Positions 25,349 through 33,157 of a DNA stretch of 64,000 nucleotides are shown here, in pieces. The notes beneath the pieces were generated by a model. That model did not search any database and was not told where the DNA came from. It was given only the letters and a program-made list of their open reading frames with translations. The position numbers were made by a program, and so were the translations under genes. The number at the start of each line of letters is the position of its first letter. Position 1 is the first letter of the stretch. Source of the DNA: Hungatella effluvii (GTDB lineage: Bacteria; Bacillota; Clostridia; Lachnospirales; Lachnospiraceae); the NCBI RefSeq assembly GCF_003201875.1, contig NZ_QJKD01000015.1, forward strand, positions 62,001-126,000. Direction: 5' to 3'.

Positions 25349-26707
25349 ATGAAAAAGAATTTAAAAATGATGGCTGTATTATCCGCTGCGGCAGTAATGA
25401 CCGTAGCAGCTCCAGAGATGGGCTTCACCGCAGGTTCTTCCATCGCATATGCGAAGACAATCGGCTGGGTAGAGGAAAACGGTTCCTTCAAATATTATGA
25501 AGAAGACGATTACTTCTTAACAGACACCTGGAAGAAGCGCGGCGAAGACTGGTATTACTTAAATGAAGAAGGCGAAATCGCCACAAATGCACAGATTGAT
25601 GAATATTACGTTGATGAAACCGGCAAACGGGTTATGGACCAGTGGATCTCCATTGAAAATGAAGACGCATGGGACTCCCCTGACGCAGCCGAGTACCACT
25701 GGTACTATTACGGAAAGAACGGCAAGGCCGCGGTTTCCAAATGGCAGAAGGTCGGCGAAAGCTGGTATTACTTCAACGAAGACGGACAGATGATGACAGG
25801 AAAGGTAGAAATAGATAACGCGACATACTACCTGGGTGAGGCAAACGACGGCGTGATGAAGACCGGCTGGATTCAGCTGGAAAATGAAAGCGACGATCCT
25901 GAGATGACCCATTCCTGGTACTATTTTGACACAAACGGAAAAATGGTAGAAAATCAGGTCGATAAAAAGATCAGCGGCGACTACTATACCTTCGTAGACG
26001 GCGTAATGCAGACAGGTTGGTTTAAGCTTCCTGCAGAAGAGAATGCAGAAAATGCAACTCCTTCCGATGCTGCAGAAAATACAGCAACCACCGTGGCCGG
26101 ATATCAGTACTATGAGCCGGAAAATGGAAAACGCGTAACCGGATGGAGAACCATCGAGGGCGTGGAGGGCATCAGCGCAGAAGGTGAACTTTATAACTTC
26201 TACTTCAAAAACGGTAAGCCGTACCATGCAGATAACGGACTTCAGTTATTCACTGTAGAGTCTAAGAAATATGCGTTTAATACAAAGGGTGAAATGCAGA
26301 CTGGTTTAAAGGTTGTCAATCTGGAAGATGGAGAAATTGCCAACTTCTACTTCGCAGAGGACGGCGTTATGAGAACCGGCAAGCAGGTTATTTACAATGA
26401 AGATTTAGATGAGAATCAGACATGGTTCTTCTATACCGACGGCTCCAGAAAGGGCCAGGGCTTCCATGGTATCCGTGACAACACACTGTACGAGTATGGT
26501 TTAAGAAAAGACGCAGACTCTGATTTAAGACTGGCTCCGATGAATTACGACGGAAACCAGTATCTGGTGAACACAAGCGGTTCCATCCAGAAGGCGTCCT
26601 CTTCCTCCAAATCCGCTACAAAGCCGGAACTTGGAAATGGCTTCAAAGATTATAAAGATTCTAACGGCAAGACCTGGGTTGTCGACGTAAACGGCATTAT
26701 CCAGTAA
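25349..26707 (+). CDS. Secreted protein with choline-binding-type cell-wall repeats
   Basis: This 452-residue exported protein is built almost entirely of cell-wall-binding (CW_binding_1-like) repeats. A signal peptide (MKKNLKMMAVLSAAAVMTVA, cleavage probably after AYA near residue 35) is followed by repeats marked by paired aromatics and Gly, such as EDWYYLNEEGE, ESWYYFNEDGQMMTG and HSWYYFDTNGKM, to the end. There is no catalytic domain, so it is probably structural or an adhesin scaffold held by choline or a related wall substituent. A perfect AAAGGAG ribosome binding site and a strong terminator make it look highly expressed. The second such protein is at 32406-33140. Confidence 0.9.
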   Translation: MKKNLKMMAVLSAAAVMTVAAPEMGFTAGSSIAYAKTIGWVEENGSFKYYEEDDYFLTDTWKKRGEDWYYLNEEGEIATNAQIDEYYVDETGKRVMDQWISIENEDAWDSPDAAEYHWYYYGKNGKAAVSKWQKVGESWYYFNEDGQMMTGKVEIDNATYYLGEANDGVMKTGWIQLENESDDPEMTHSWYYFDTNGKMVENQVDKKISGDYYTFVDGVMQTGWFKLPAEENAENATPSDAAENTATTVAGYQYYEPENGKRVTGWRTIEGVEGISAEGELYNFYFKNGKPYHADNGLQLFTVESKKYAFNTKGEMQTGLKVVNLEDGEIANFYFAEDGVMRTGKQVIYNEDLDENQTWFFYTDGSRKGQGFHGIRDNTLYEYGLRKDADSDLRLAPMNYDGNQYLVNTSGSIQKASSSSKSATKPELGNGFKDYKDSNGKTWVVDVNGIIQ

Positions 26708-26760
26708 TGCATAGAAAGTAATAAATAAAAAGCAGCAAAAGTTTCATCCGTTCAAACCGG

Positions 26761-26790
26761 CAGGCTGCCCCTTGGGGCAGTCTGTTTTTT
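26761..26790 (+). terminator. Rho-independent terminator after the wall-binding protein gene
   Basis: A stem of about 10 bp with one G-T pair (from 26761 to 26784) is followed by seven T residues, 54 bp past the stop codon. Confidence 0.9.
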
Positions 26791-26931
26791 TACTGCATCA
26801 GGGATGAGAATATACAGTTCTTACGTTTAAAACCCAAAAAACCAGATTGCATTTTTTGCTCCTTATTTAGAGCAATAGTGTTAAAAAAACATAAAATTTT
26901 GGAAATTTCTACAAAAAGGCGATATTTCGCG

Positions 26932-26989
26932 TTACAATTTCATTCATTATACGTTATATATATAGAAGAGTCCTGCCATTTTGGCAGGA
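26932..26989 (+). promoter_or_regulatory. Candidate promoter with a 5'-end hairpin before the zinc-ribbon gene
   Basis: TTACAA (26932-26937) and TATATA (26955-26960) are 17 bp apart, putting the transcript start near 26967. A perfect 7-bp hairpin (26971-26977 with 26983-26989) would then lie at the very 5' end of the mRNA, a position known to stabilise transcripts; the ribosome binding site follows 12 bp later. The rest of 26791-26931 is A+T-rich and shows nothing else. Confidence 0.5.
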
Positions 26990-27010
26990 AAAGCAAAAAA
27001 GGAGGACGCT

Positions 27011-27454
27011 ATGAGAGAGCTTTCCGTGTACTATTGTTCGAAATGCGGGTATTATGGATATTACCAGCTTCCTAAAAATGCGGTATGTCCCAAATGCTCC
27101 GTGGACATGGTACCTTTGTCCATCAGTTTTCAGGACTTTATGGATTTAAGCTGTGAAGAGCGGGACGATTTACTGTCGAAACAGATTATTTCTGCTTCTT
27201 CTCCTTACGTCAAACGCCTGATGGCGCCGCACAAGGCCTATAATAACAGAGAGGTCATCGCCCGCATGAGCGATCGCATCGTCGAACTGGAAGCCGAAAA
27301 TAAAAAGCTGAACGAGACCGTTGAATGGATGCATCAGACAATCTGGGATCTGGTGCGTAAAAACAAAGGAATCGAACCGGCCGGCAAATCTCCTATTCCA
27401 CCATCTGGGAAAAAAGCTTCCGGCGGCACCGATAACTCCGAAAATCCGGAATAG
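27011..27454 (+). CDS. Small zinc-ribbon and coiled-coil protein, function unknown
   Basis: I do not recognise a characterised family. The 147-residue product opens with a CxxC...CxxC zinc ribbon (YYCSKCGYYG then VCPKCSVDM), has an acidic middle, a heptad-like helix (RIVELEAENKKLNETVEW) and a disordered Gly/Ser/Pro tail. The start at 27011 follows GGAGG by 5 bp; an ATG at 26981 would put the hairpin and ribosome binding site inside the gene. The convergent small gene at 27506-27655 encodes a similar helix (RLMEENVKLRRVISKLNQTLNRLI), which raises the possibility of pairing. Probably a cytoplasmic regulatory or adaptor protein. Confidence 0.7.
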   Translation: MRELSVYYCSKCGYYGYYQLPKNAVCPKCSVDMVPLSISFQDFMDLSCEERDDLLSKQIISASSPYVKRLMAPHKAYNNREVIARMSDRIVELEAENKKLNETVEWMHQTIWDLVRKNKGIEPAGKSPIPPSGKKASGGTDNSENPE

Positions 27455-27474
27455 CAATAACAGAGAGTTTTATT

Positions 27475-27493
27475 GGGAGTGCGGGGCACTCCC
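27475..27493. other. Perfect hairpin between convergent genes
   Basis: An 8-bp stem (27475-27482 with 27486-27493) closes a 3-nt loop midway between two convergent stop codons. There is no T-run on either side, so it may be an RNA end-protection element rather than an intrinsic terminator. Confidence 0.5.
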
Positions 27494-27505
27494 CCTCACC
27501 CTCGG

Positions 27506-27655
27506 TCATGCAATCCTGTCAGAACTTATGTAATGTTCGATCAGTCTGTTAAGCGTCTGATTTAATTTCGATATCACCCTGCGAAGCTTAACATTTTCTT
27601 CCATTAACCTCATATTCTCCATTTCCATGAACCTCATCTTTTCAGTATCAGTCAT
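27506..27655 (-). CDS. Very small coiled-coil protein
   Basis: This 49-residue product is nearly one helix (MTDTEKMRFMEMENMRLMEE onward) with heptad spacing of Leu, Met and Val. The start at 27655 has AGGAGG 8 bp upstream; a longer frame back to 27760 lacks a ribosome binding site. The strong site and regular heptads argue that it is real despite its size. It resembles the helical end of the convergent zinc-ribbon protein. No function is known to me. Confidence 0.6.
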   Translation of the reverse strand: MTDTEKMRFMEMENMRLMEENVKLRRVISKLNQTLNRLIEHYISSDRIA

Positions 27656-27845
27656 GTGGAAAACCCTCCTTTTTTTGCTTTTCTTGTAACCACTATAAGA
27701 CGTTTCCGGCCGTTTGAAAAGCAAAACATATCGCAATATTCGACAAAACGGCGGCCTCACAAAAAGTCAATAAACACACGGTTAAGTCAAAAAAAATCAG
27801 CAGTACCATATGTATCCATCTTCTCCGAAAGGAAGTACCAGATAT

Positions 27846-28115
27846 ATGAAAAACGATGTCATTTACGATTTCGACAAAATTATTCTCATCGATCCAAACC
27901 CACCGGCAAAAAATGTGCAGCAGGCCTGCTACGGTATGGTCCCCAGAGCCTCCTACCGCCCGGGAGCCCTAAAAAACATTTTGGAAAACCGTTTTGAGAA
28001 CAAACGAATCATACTCCGTGCCGCCGGAGATGAGCGGGTTATCAAAGAGGCGCTTTGGGTGTTGGGGGCATGTGGGTATTTCGATAAGATTGTGATTGAG
28101 GGGGAGGAGCGGTAG
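27846..28115 (+). CDS. Hypothetical protein, about 89 residues
   Basis: I do not recognise this protein. It starts MKNDVIYDFDKIILIDPNP, with AGGAAG about 10 bp upstream, and has an alternation of helices and strands (NKRIILRAAGDERVIKEALW then GYFDKIVIEGE) suggesting a small alpha/beta domain. An in-frame ATG at 27810 has no ribosome binding site. No cysteine motif, signal peptide or membrane span is present. After its stop the sequence becomes low-complexity for more than 1 kb. Confidence 0.6.
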   Translation: MKNDVIYDFDKIILIDPNPPAKNVQQACYGMVPRASYRPGALKNILENRFENKRIILRAAGDERVIKEALWVLGACGYFDKIVIEGEER

Positions 28116-29257
28116 AGAGGGAGGCGTGATGTGGTTTTTGGTGGGTTGGCTGATGTAAGTGGTGATATTGTTTCTGGTAGATTTTCTGATATGGTTTGTG
28201 AGTATACTTTCTGATATATTTTCTGATTGATTTTCTGATGATTCTCCGATTGATTTCCTGATTGATTTCCGGATCGACTTATTAATATCGTTTCCGATGC
28301 ATTTTCTAATAGAATTCCTGATATTGTTTTTGATGCATTTCTAATTGCTATTTCTTTTATAATTCTTATATTTCTAAATTAATTTCTTTAATTACTTAAT
28401 GCTTTTGAGTGCCGCTTTCATACTTTACTATACATCTTTTAAAACTGTTCTTAATTTACAGTTCCACATTTAAAGCTATATCTATCCAGTCATTTGTCCT
28501 CCAACAGAGGACACTCCTGTGAATCATAGAGGGAGGCTTTGTAACTCGGCCGCCCCCCTCTGTTCCGTAACTGACTCTAACCCTGTCGTCAAATAATATC
28601 TCTATATTTCGTTTCAACAGGATACATTACCTTTTCAATATAACTCTTCATTCTACCGTCACACCTGTTCCACTGTCTCTCTCTGCATATTTTTATTGAA
28701 TAGCGATTATTTCCTTGTTATAGAAGAATGCCGTTTATAGAAGCTTAAAAAGTCGTTTGATTTTTCCTTCCAGATCTGTAATACGACTCAAAATATCCGT
28801 TTTATACGGTTTGTCCGGTAATAGAATACAAAAAAACATTGCTGCATTCTATTACCGTCCCAGTCTCCAGTCCTCAATATGCATTCCTTCTACAACATCA
28901 TCTAAAAAATACTCATATACATTTTATAAGCCAGTTGCCGTCTGTTATAGTAACAATGATTATCCATCAGATACGACGAATCTGTTAATCAGCAAGACGC
29001 CTGAACTGTCGATTATTCTCATTATCTTTTACTCACATTTCTTTACTTCATACAGCGTATAATTGTTTGTATTTTTCGTTCAATTTTGTCCGCATATAGC
29101 ATACATATGAGTGTCCGTCAGTTCCTCACGATCTGCTTCTGCAAAAATTCTTTTCGACTCTTCTGCAGCTGTAAAACCATTTTCTGCCTGGCACGCATAC
29201 ATGACTGAGTTTTAATCCCGAATCACCATCCGCTATCGTACCTTCTTCTTAAAATTT
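28116..29257. other. Long gene-poor gap with low-complexity and hairpin sequences
   Basis: No convincing gene is present over 1.1 kb. From about 28150 to 28350 the plus strand repeats variants of TTTTCTGATTGA without a fixed period. At 28495-28513 a perfect 7-bp hairpin with loop CAACA is followed by a second stem of 6 bp (28528-28533 with 28556-28561) with a G+C-rich interior, then A+T-rich sequence. A 101-codon frame at 28757-29062 has no ribosome binding site and unlikely composition. The stretch could be decayed prophage DNA or hold an unrecognised small RNA. Confidence 0.5.
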
Positions 29258-30988
29258 TCACTGTGCAGATGCGGTATTCTGAGTGATCCTGAATATTATA
29301 AACTCAGCTGGCTTCACTGGAGCCACGCCACTGATACAAATCAGGTGTCCATTATCAATCTCTTCCTGTGTCATGGTGTCACGCCCAATATTTACATAAA
29401 ATGCCTCTTCCGGAGATGGTCCGGCCAGGCCGCCGCTTCTCCATACCTCCATCAGAAACACTTCTATTATTCTTCGTACCCGCCTCCATAGCACTTCGTT
29501 ATTTTCTTCAAATACTACCCACTCTGTATTTTTCTTTATGGATTCCTCTATAAATATAAAAAGTCTGCGCACATTGACATATTTCCATGCTCCATCGCTG
29601 CTTGCAGTTCTTGCTCCCCATACCCGGATCCCCTGACCGGGGAACATCCGGATCAAATTTACCCCCCTGAGATTCAAAACGTCCTGTTCGCCTTTGTCAA
29701 ACTGCACATCCAGTCCCACACAGGCCCGAACCACTTCATTGGCGGGCGCTTTATGGACGCCGCGGGCATTGTCACTGCGGGCATAGATTCCCATCACAGA
29801 TCCGGAAGGAGGAATTACTATATTTTTCTTATCGAGAGAGTCAAACACCGTCAGCCATGGATGATAGAAAGCCGCATAGGATGTATCAAAATTTTCCCTG
29901 TGCCTGATGATGTCCTGTACCTCCTTTGCCTCCCGTGGAATATCGAGAACCGCAAATCTGTTCTTTCGTTCACAATGAGCAATCATAGAAAGCTGGACCT
30001 TTGGATCTGTGACACCAGGAACGGCGATAACGGAAACCATATCATTGTCCAGAAATGCCTGGATTCCGGTTCGATTTCCGGCACCATTGTCATTTCCAAT
30101 AAAATCGGAAGCCTCCATGTCCAGAATATTACCATTCGTGCCGCCTGAAAGCTTAACAGTCACGGTATCCTGAGCGGAAGACGCAAGGCACTTAAATGGC
30201 GGCCGGAGTTCTTCCTTCCCTTTGCCAACATATTCCACACAAATCAGATCTGATTTTGAAACCTGCGTTTCCACATACTGTGGAATGTTACGATTAAATG
30301 AAAGATTCTCGTAGATCTCTGTGAAATCGCCGGACCTGACCTCCAGCCTGAACTCACAGGTGGATATAATTTTATCCGGCAATAGATTCTTATCCGTTAC
30401 ATCCACTTCAAATTCATGTTCAAAAGAAATAACATTGTCTTTACTCTCCACCACCCGATTATAAACCGTAGTATTTCCATCTGAAAACGCTACAATATCA
30501 CCATCAAAAAATCCGACACTATTTTTAACCGAGTACCGCCTGCCCTCTGCCGCCTCCAGCACGTCAAAGACCTGAGTCCTTGCCTTGCTCGAAGGAGATA
30601 TAACTATATTCAGCCCATTCCCCCACGCCCCCGGATTACTGGCTGTAAACTTCAGGACGTATTCTCCTGTATTTGGCACAGCTCCCTTCGCACAGGATGC
30701 GTCCGCCGGCGCGACCCTGGCCACAAAACAGCGGGACCCTCCATTGATAAAAAAATGCTCTACTGCATAAGCCAGAAAACGATAATTACCACATTCCCTT
30801 TCGGAAAGGTAAGTTCCATAAACCTGCTTAAAATCCGAAAAATTAGTCGCCATCCGCGGTACGCCTCCGACCGGTCCTTTCTCCGCCACCCCAATAAAAC
30901 CGGCGATACTGGTGCTGGCCCCTTCCACAGGTACCACCCCTGAATCAAATTCCTCCACGTATACTCCAGGTGATAAATACTCCGCCAT
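29258..30988 (-). CDS. Contractile-injection-type tail sheath protein, solitary
   Basis: This 576-residue sheath protein of the phage tail / extracellular contractile injection family has an N-terminus (LSPGVYVEEFDSG, EGASTSIAGFIGVAEKGP) that matches the strand that interlocks sheath subunits, and a C-terminus (GRDTMTQEEIDNG, GVAPVKPAEFIIFRI) that is a close fit to injection-system sheaths. Sheath polymers contract to drive an inner tube through a membrane. No tube, baseplate, spike, AAA+ or terminator gene of such a system is in the window. It is therefore an orphan: a remnant, a domesticated polymer, or a part shared with a distant locus. It is preceded divergently by Com-like and sigma-like genes that also look phage-related. 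Confidence 0.9.
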   Translation of the reverse strand: MAEYLSPGVYVEEFDSGVVPVEGASTSIAGFIGVAEKGPVGGVPRMATNFSDFKQVYGTYLSERECGNYRFLAYAVEHFFINGGSRCFVARVAPADASCAKGAVPNTGEYVLKFTASNPGAWGNGLNIVISPSSKARTQVFDVLEAAEGRRYSVKNSVGFFDGDIVAFSDGNTTVYNRVVESKDNVISFEHEFEVDVTDKNLLPDKIISTCEFRLEVRSGDFTEIYENLSFNRNIPQYVETQVSKSDLICVEYVGKGKEELRPPFKCLASSAQDTVTVKLSGGTNGNILDMEASDFIGNDNGAGNRTGIQAFLDNDMVSVIAVPGVTDPKVQLSMIAHCERKNRFAVLDIPREAKEVQDIIRHRENFDTSYAAFYHPWLTVFDSLDKKNIVIPPSGSVMGIYARSDNARGVHKAPANEVVRACVGLDVQFDKGEQDVLNLRGVNLIRMFPGQGIRVWGARTASSDGAWKYVNVRRLFIFIEESIKKNTEWVVFEENNEVLWRRVRRIIEVFLMEVWRSGGLAGPSPEEAFYVNIGRDTMTQEEIDNGHLICISGVAPVKPAEFIIFRITQNTASAQ

Positions 30989-31220
30989 AGTCTTCTCCCT
31001 TCTTAATATTTTACTGTTTTTGCTTTTCCCGCCTGGTTATCAGGTATTTATTTCTTCTACATATTAATCAATTTTTTATAAGTGTAATTCTATTATAAAT
31101 TTTTCCATTGTAATAAACAATGTATTTTTTGAAATGTGGTATTGTTCCTATAGATCATGAATGTTTTCATCCGCCTTTCAAATTAGTTTATATTCTGGTT
31201 TAGTTTTTTTTATTCTGGTA

Positions 31221-31249
31221 TTGACATAATCTAAAAAATTTGATACTTT
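31221..31249 (+). promoter_or_regulatory. Candidate sigma-A promoter of the Com-like gene
   Basis: A perfect TTGACA (31221-31226) is followed at 17 bp by TACTTT (31244-31249). The transcript would start near 31256, about 34 bp before the start codon. Confidence 0.6.
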
Positions 31250-31289
31250 AGAGTCAAAACATATGTTCGATTCCAAAAGAGGGAGACTT

Positions 31290-31454
31290 ATGAATCATAT
31301 AATCTATTGTCCGGTATGCCATCATCGCCTGTTTGACATTAAACCGCCGACCGCCGGAACCATTGAGATCAAGTGCCCGCGCTGTAAAAAAGTACAGCAC
31401 ATCCATATAATCGAACCGGATACTCAGAAAACAACTACAGTAAAAACTACCTAG
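31290..31454 (+). CDS. Com-like zinc-finger protein
   Basis: This 54-residue protein has two CPxC knuckles (IYCPVCHHRLFDI and IEIKCPRCKKVQHI), the pattern of Com-type small zinc-ribbon proteins that act as translational or transcriptional regulators in phage Mu and many prophages. The start at 31290 has GAGGGAG upstream, and a strong candidate promoter lies 40-70 bp before it. It is followed by an intrinsic terminator and then a small sigma factor gene. Together with the divergent sheath gene this looks like the regulatory rest of a phage or phage-derived locus. Confidence 0.75.
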   Translation: MNHIIYCPVCHHRLFDIKPPTAGTIEIKCPRCKKVQHIHIIEPDTQKTTTVKTT

Positions 31455-31480
31455 CAAAGGAATGATTCATTACCAAATAG

Positions 31481-31530
31481 CAGGAGAAAACGAAAAGGCC
31501 ACAGCGCCGGACCCGTTTTCTCCTGTTTTA
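31481..31530 (+). terminator. Rho-independent terminator after the Com-like gene
   Basis: A perfect 12-bp stem (31481-31492 with 31514-31525) is followed by TTTTATTT. It lies 27 bp past the Com-like stop and directly before the ribosome binding site of the sigma-like gene. Confidence 0.88.
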
Positions 31531-31560
31531 TTTGCACAACCAGGAAAGAAGGGGATCATT

Positions 31561-31986
31561 ATAAACTATTACATTAAAATCGAACAGCAAAATATTCCTG
31601 TCAGCGAGGAAATCTATAAGATTTGGCAGCATGGGGAGCGAAAGGATCGTTATTTCAGGGAAGGGGATATTCGGAATGGCGTCTTCTCCTACGATGCTCT
31701 GGCTGGAAAAGGCTTAAACGGAAGTGAATTATTTGCAGAAAAAGACCGAAATCCTGTAGAACATCAGGCTGAACGCGACCTCCTGATAAACGCGTTAAAA
31801 CAGGCATTAAACACACTGAATAATGAAGACAAAGAACTTCTGGCACACATTTACTGCCAGGATGAATCGCTGCGCAGCATAGCACAGAGTACAGGAGTTC
31901 CGTTTACTACGCTGCAGTATCGCCATAAAAAAGTTATAAAGAAATTAAGGGTATTCTTCGAACAGAAATTCTTATTATTGGATTAA
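31561..31986 (+). CDS. Small sigma-70-like factor, non-standard start codon
   Basis: This protein of about 141 residues resembles small clostridial sigma-70-like or phage-type factors. The N-terminus (NYYIKIEQQNIPVSEEIYKIW) matches the usual opening of that family, and the C-terminus is a region 4 helix-turn-helix (LRSIAQSTGVPFTTLQYRHKKVIKKL). Where the initiating ATG is expected, just before NYYIKI, the codon is ATA (31561), preceded by AAGAAGGGG at normal spacing. No ATG, GTG or TTG is in frame nearby downstream. An upstream ATG at 31462 would need translation through the terminator hairpin. So it either starts at ATA or the neighbouring ATT, or is a silenced gene. Confidence 0.7.
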   Translation: MNYYIKIEQQNIPVSEEIYKIWQHGERKDRYFREGDIRNGVFSYDALAGKGLNGSELFAEKDRNPVEHQAERDLLINALKQALNTLNNEDKELLAHIYCQDESLRSIAQSTGVPFTTLQYRHKKVIKKLRVFFEQKFLLLD

Positions 31987-32079
31987 TACTGTAAGACAGA
32001 TTCCTGCATACATTTTTTAACAGACCTGTTTGCTGCCACTTTTAAAAAATCCGGAAAATTTTCATTCCAGTTTATTCAA

Positions 32080-32125
32080 AAAAGCCGTGGAGACAAAATT
32101 CTTCTCTTCTGTCTCCACGGCTTTT
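32080..32125. terminator. Bidirectional terminator at the end of the kinase operon
   Basis: A 16-bp perfect inverted repeat (32080-32095 with 32110-32125) with A-rich left and T-rich right flanks lies between the sigma-like gene (plus) and the XRE gene (minus). It would end the long minus-strand kinase operon. Confidence 0.92.
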
Positions 32126-32133
32126 ATCAGCAT

Positions 32134-32385
32134 CTACATATTTCTAACATCCAGGAGTTCATCACAGGACATTCCCATGACTTCTGCCAGCTTCACTACC
32201 TCCACATCGATAATTGTTCTGCGTCCCTGTTCTGCCCGGTTTACCGCATTCTTATCCCAATCGAGCCCCATCTTCTGCAGCAGTTCCGCCATGTCTCTCA
32301 GAGACATATTATTGCTCAGCCTGTATTCTTTAATGCTTTTACCAGCTACATTTGATAACCCCGATTCCGATTTCATCTTATGCAT
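32134..32385 (-). CDS. XRE-family helix-turn-helix regulator
   Basis: This 83-residue DNA-binding protein is almost only a Cro/CI-type HTH: IKEYRLSNNMSLRDMAELLQ, NAVNRAEQGRRT, VVKLAEVMGMSCDELLDV. GGAGAGG lies 8 bp before the ATG. It is the last gene of the minus-strand kinase operon, 20 bp after the stop of the wall-binding repeat protein, and is followed by a strong terminator. It may regulate the operon, but no operator was matched. The WDKNAVNR stretch in the recognition-helix region is typical of this subfamily. Confidence 0.85.
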   Translation of the reverse strand: MHKMKSESGLSNVAGKSIKEYRLSNNMSLRDMAELLQKMGLDWDKNAVNRAEQGRRTIIDVEVVKLAEVMGMSCDELLDVRNM

Positions 32386-32405
32386 TACTATGACCTCTCC
32401 GGGAT

Positions 32406-33140
32406 TTAATAAAAATAGGACTCATACTGCCTTGAATCATATTCGTCTTCTACATCATCAATAAACTCTCTGATTTCTTCATCTGAAATCAGGCCGGTAA
32501 GCTGTTCCCATGCGGCTTTTTCAAACGCCGCTTCTGAGCGGTATTTATAATGCAGGTAATCATACCTTAGCGTATCCATCTGCATATCTGCAAGTTCATC
32601 GACACTTGGCATATATTCCCACTGCTTTGTTTCCTCATTATAAACCTCAACGCTTCCATCGTCGTTATAACGCATATTTCTGGAGCCGGAATTTTTCCCT
32701 CCCTTTTTGATTTCTCCGGTTACGGCATCCGCTGTATACCAGATACCGTTGTCTTCAAAATCACCCAGACGCAGGGTTCCGTCTTCATTCAGATAATACG
32801 TCTTATTTCCGAGATAGAGCCAATAAGTATGCATCCGCCCATCCTCATCTAGATAGTACCAGTTGTCCCCTACATACTGCCAGCCAGTGCACATTTTTCC
32901 TGAAGGATCCAGATAATACCAGTACCAGTTGTACACCTGCCAGCCGGTCAGCATATATCCGTTGCTATCAAAAATATAGTAATTTCCGTCTATAAAGCTC
33001 ATACTGTTGGCCGGATATCTGCCGTCGTCATATTCATACCACCAACCGTTATCATCACTTTTCCATCCTGCAAACGATGTCATGGAAGCGCTTATAGTCA
33101 TTGCAAGGATCAGCCCTGCCATCAGAATCCGTTTTTTCAT
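32406..33140 (-). CDS. Secreted protein with choline-binding-type cell-wall repeats
   Basis: This exported protein of about 244 residues has a signal peptide (KKRILMAGLILAMTISASM, cleaved after SFA), then about five wall-binding repeats (DNGWWYEYDDGRY, VYNWYWYYLDPSGKMCTGW, DNWYYLDEDGRM), then a helical C-terminal domain of about 90 residues without known motifs. The second ATG (33140) is preferred because GGGG is 7 bp upstream; the ATG at 33146 is too close to it. It follows the PASTA kinase by 11-17 bp in the operon, so it may be an extracellular partner or target of the kinase system at the wall. Confidence 0.85.
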   Translation of the reverse strand: MKKRILMAGLILAMTISASMTSFAGWKSDDNGWWYEYDDGRYPANSMSFIDGNYYIFDSNGYMLTGWQVYNWYWYYLDPSGKMCTGWQYVGDNWYYLDEDGRMHTYWLYLGNKTYYLNEDGTLRLGDFEDNGIWYTADAVTGEIKKGGKNSGSRNMRYNDDGSVEVYNEETKQWEYMPSVDELADMQMDTLRYDYLHYKYRSEAAFEKAAWEQLTGLISDEEIREFIDDVEDEYDSRQYESYFY

Positions 33141-33157
33141 GTTCATACCCCTTTTCC

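Noticed and set aside
28757..29062. 101-codon frame in the gene-poor gap
   Set aside because: It has no ribosome binding site, no recognisable motif and a composition expected of noncoding A+T-rich DNA.
31462..31560. N-terminal extension of the sigma-like protein from the ATG at 31462
   Set aside because: It runs through both arms of a perfect terminator hairpin, has a badly spaced ribosome binding site and encodes sequence unlike the family.
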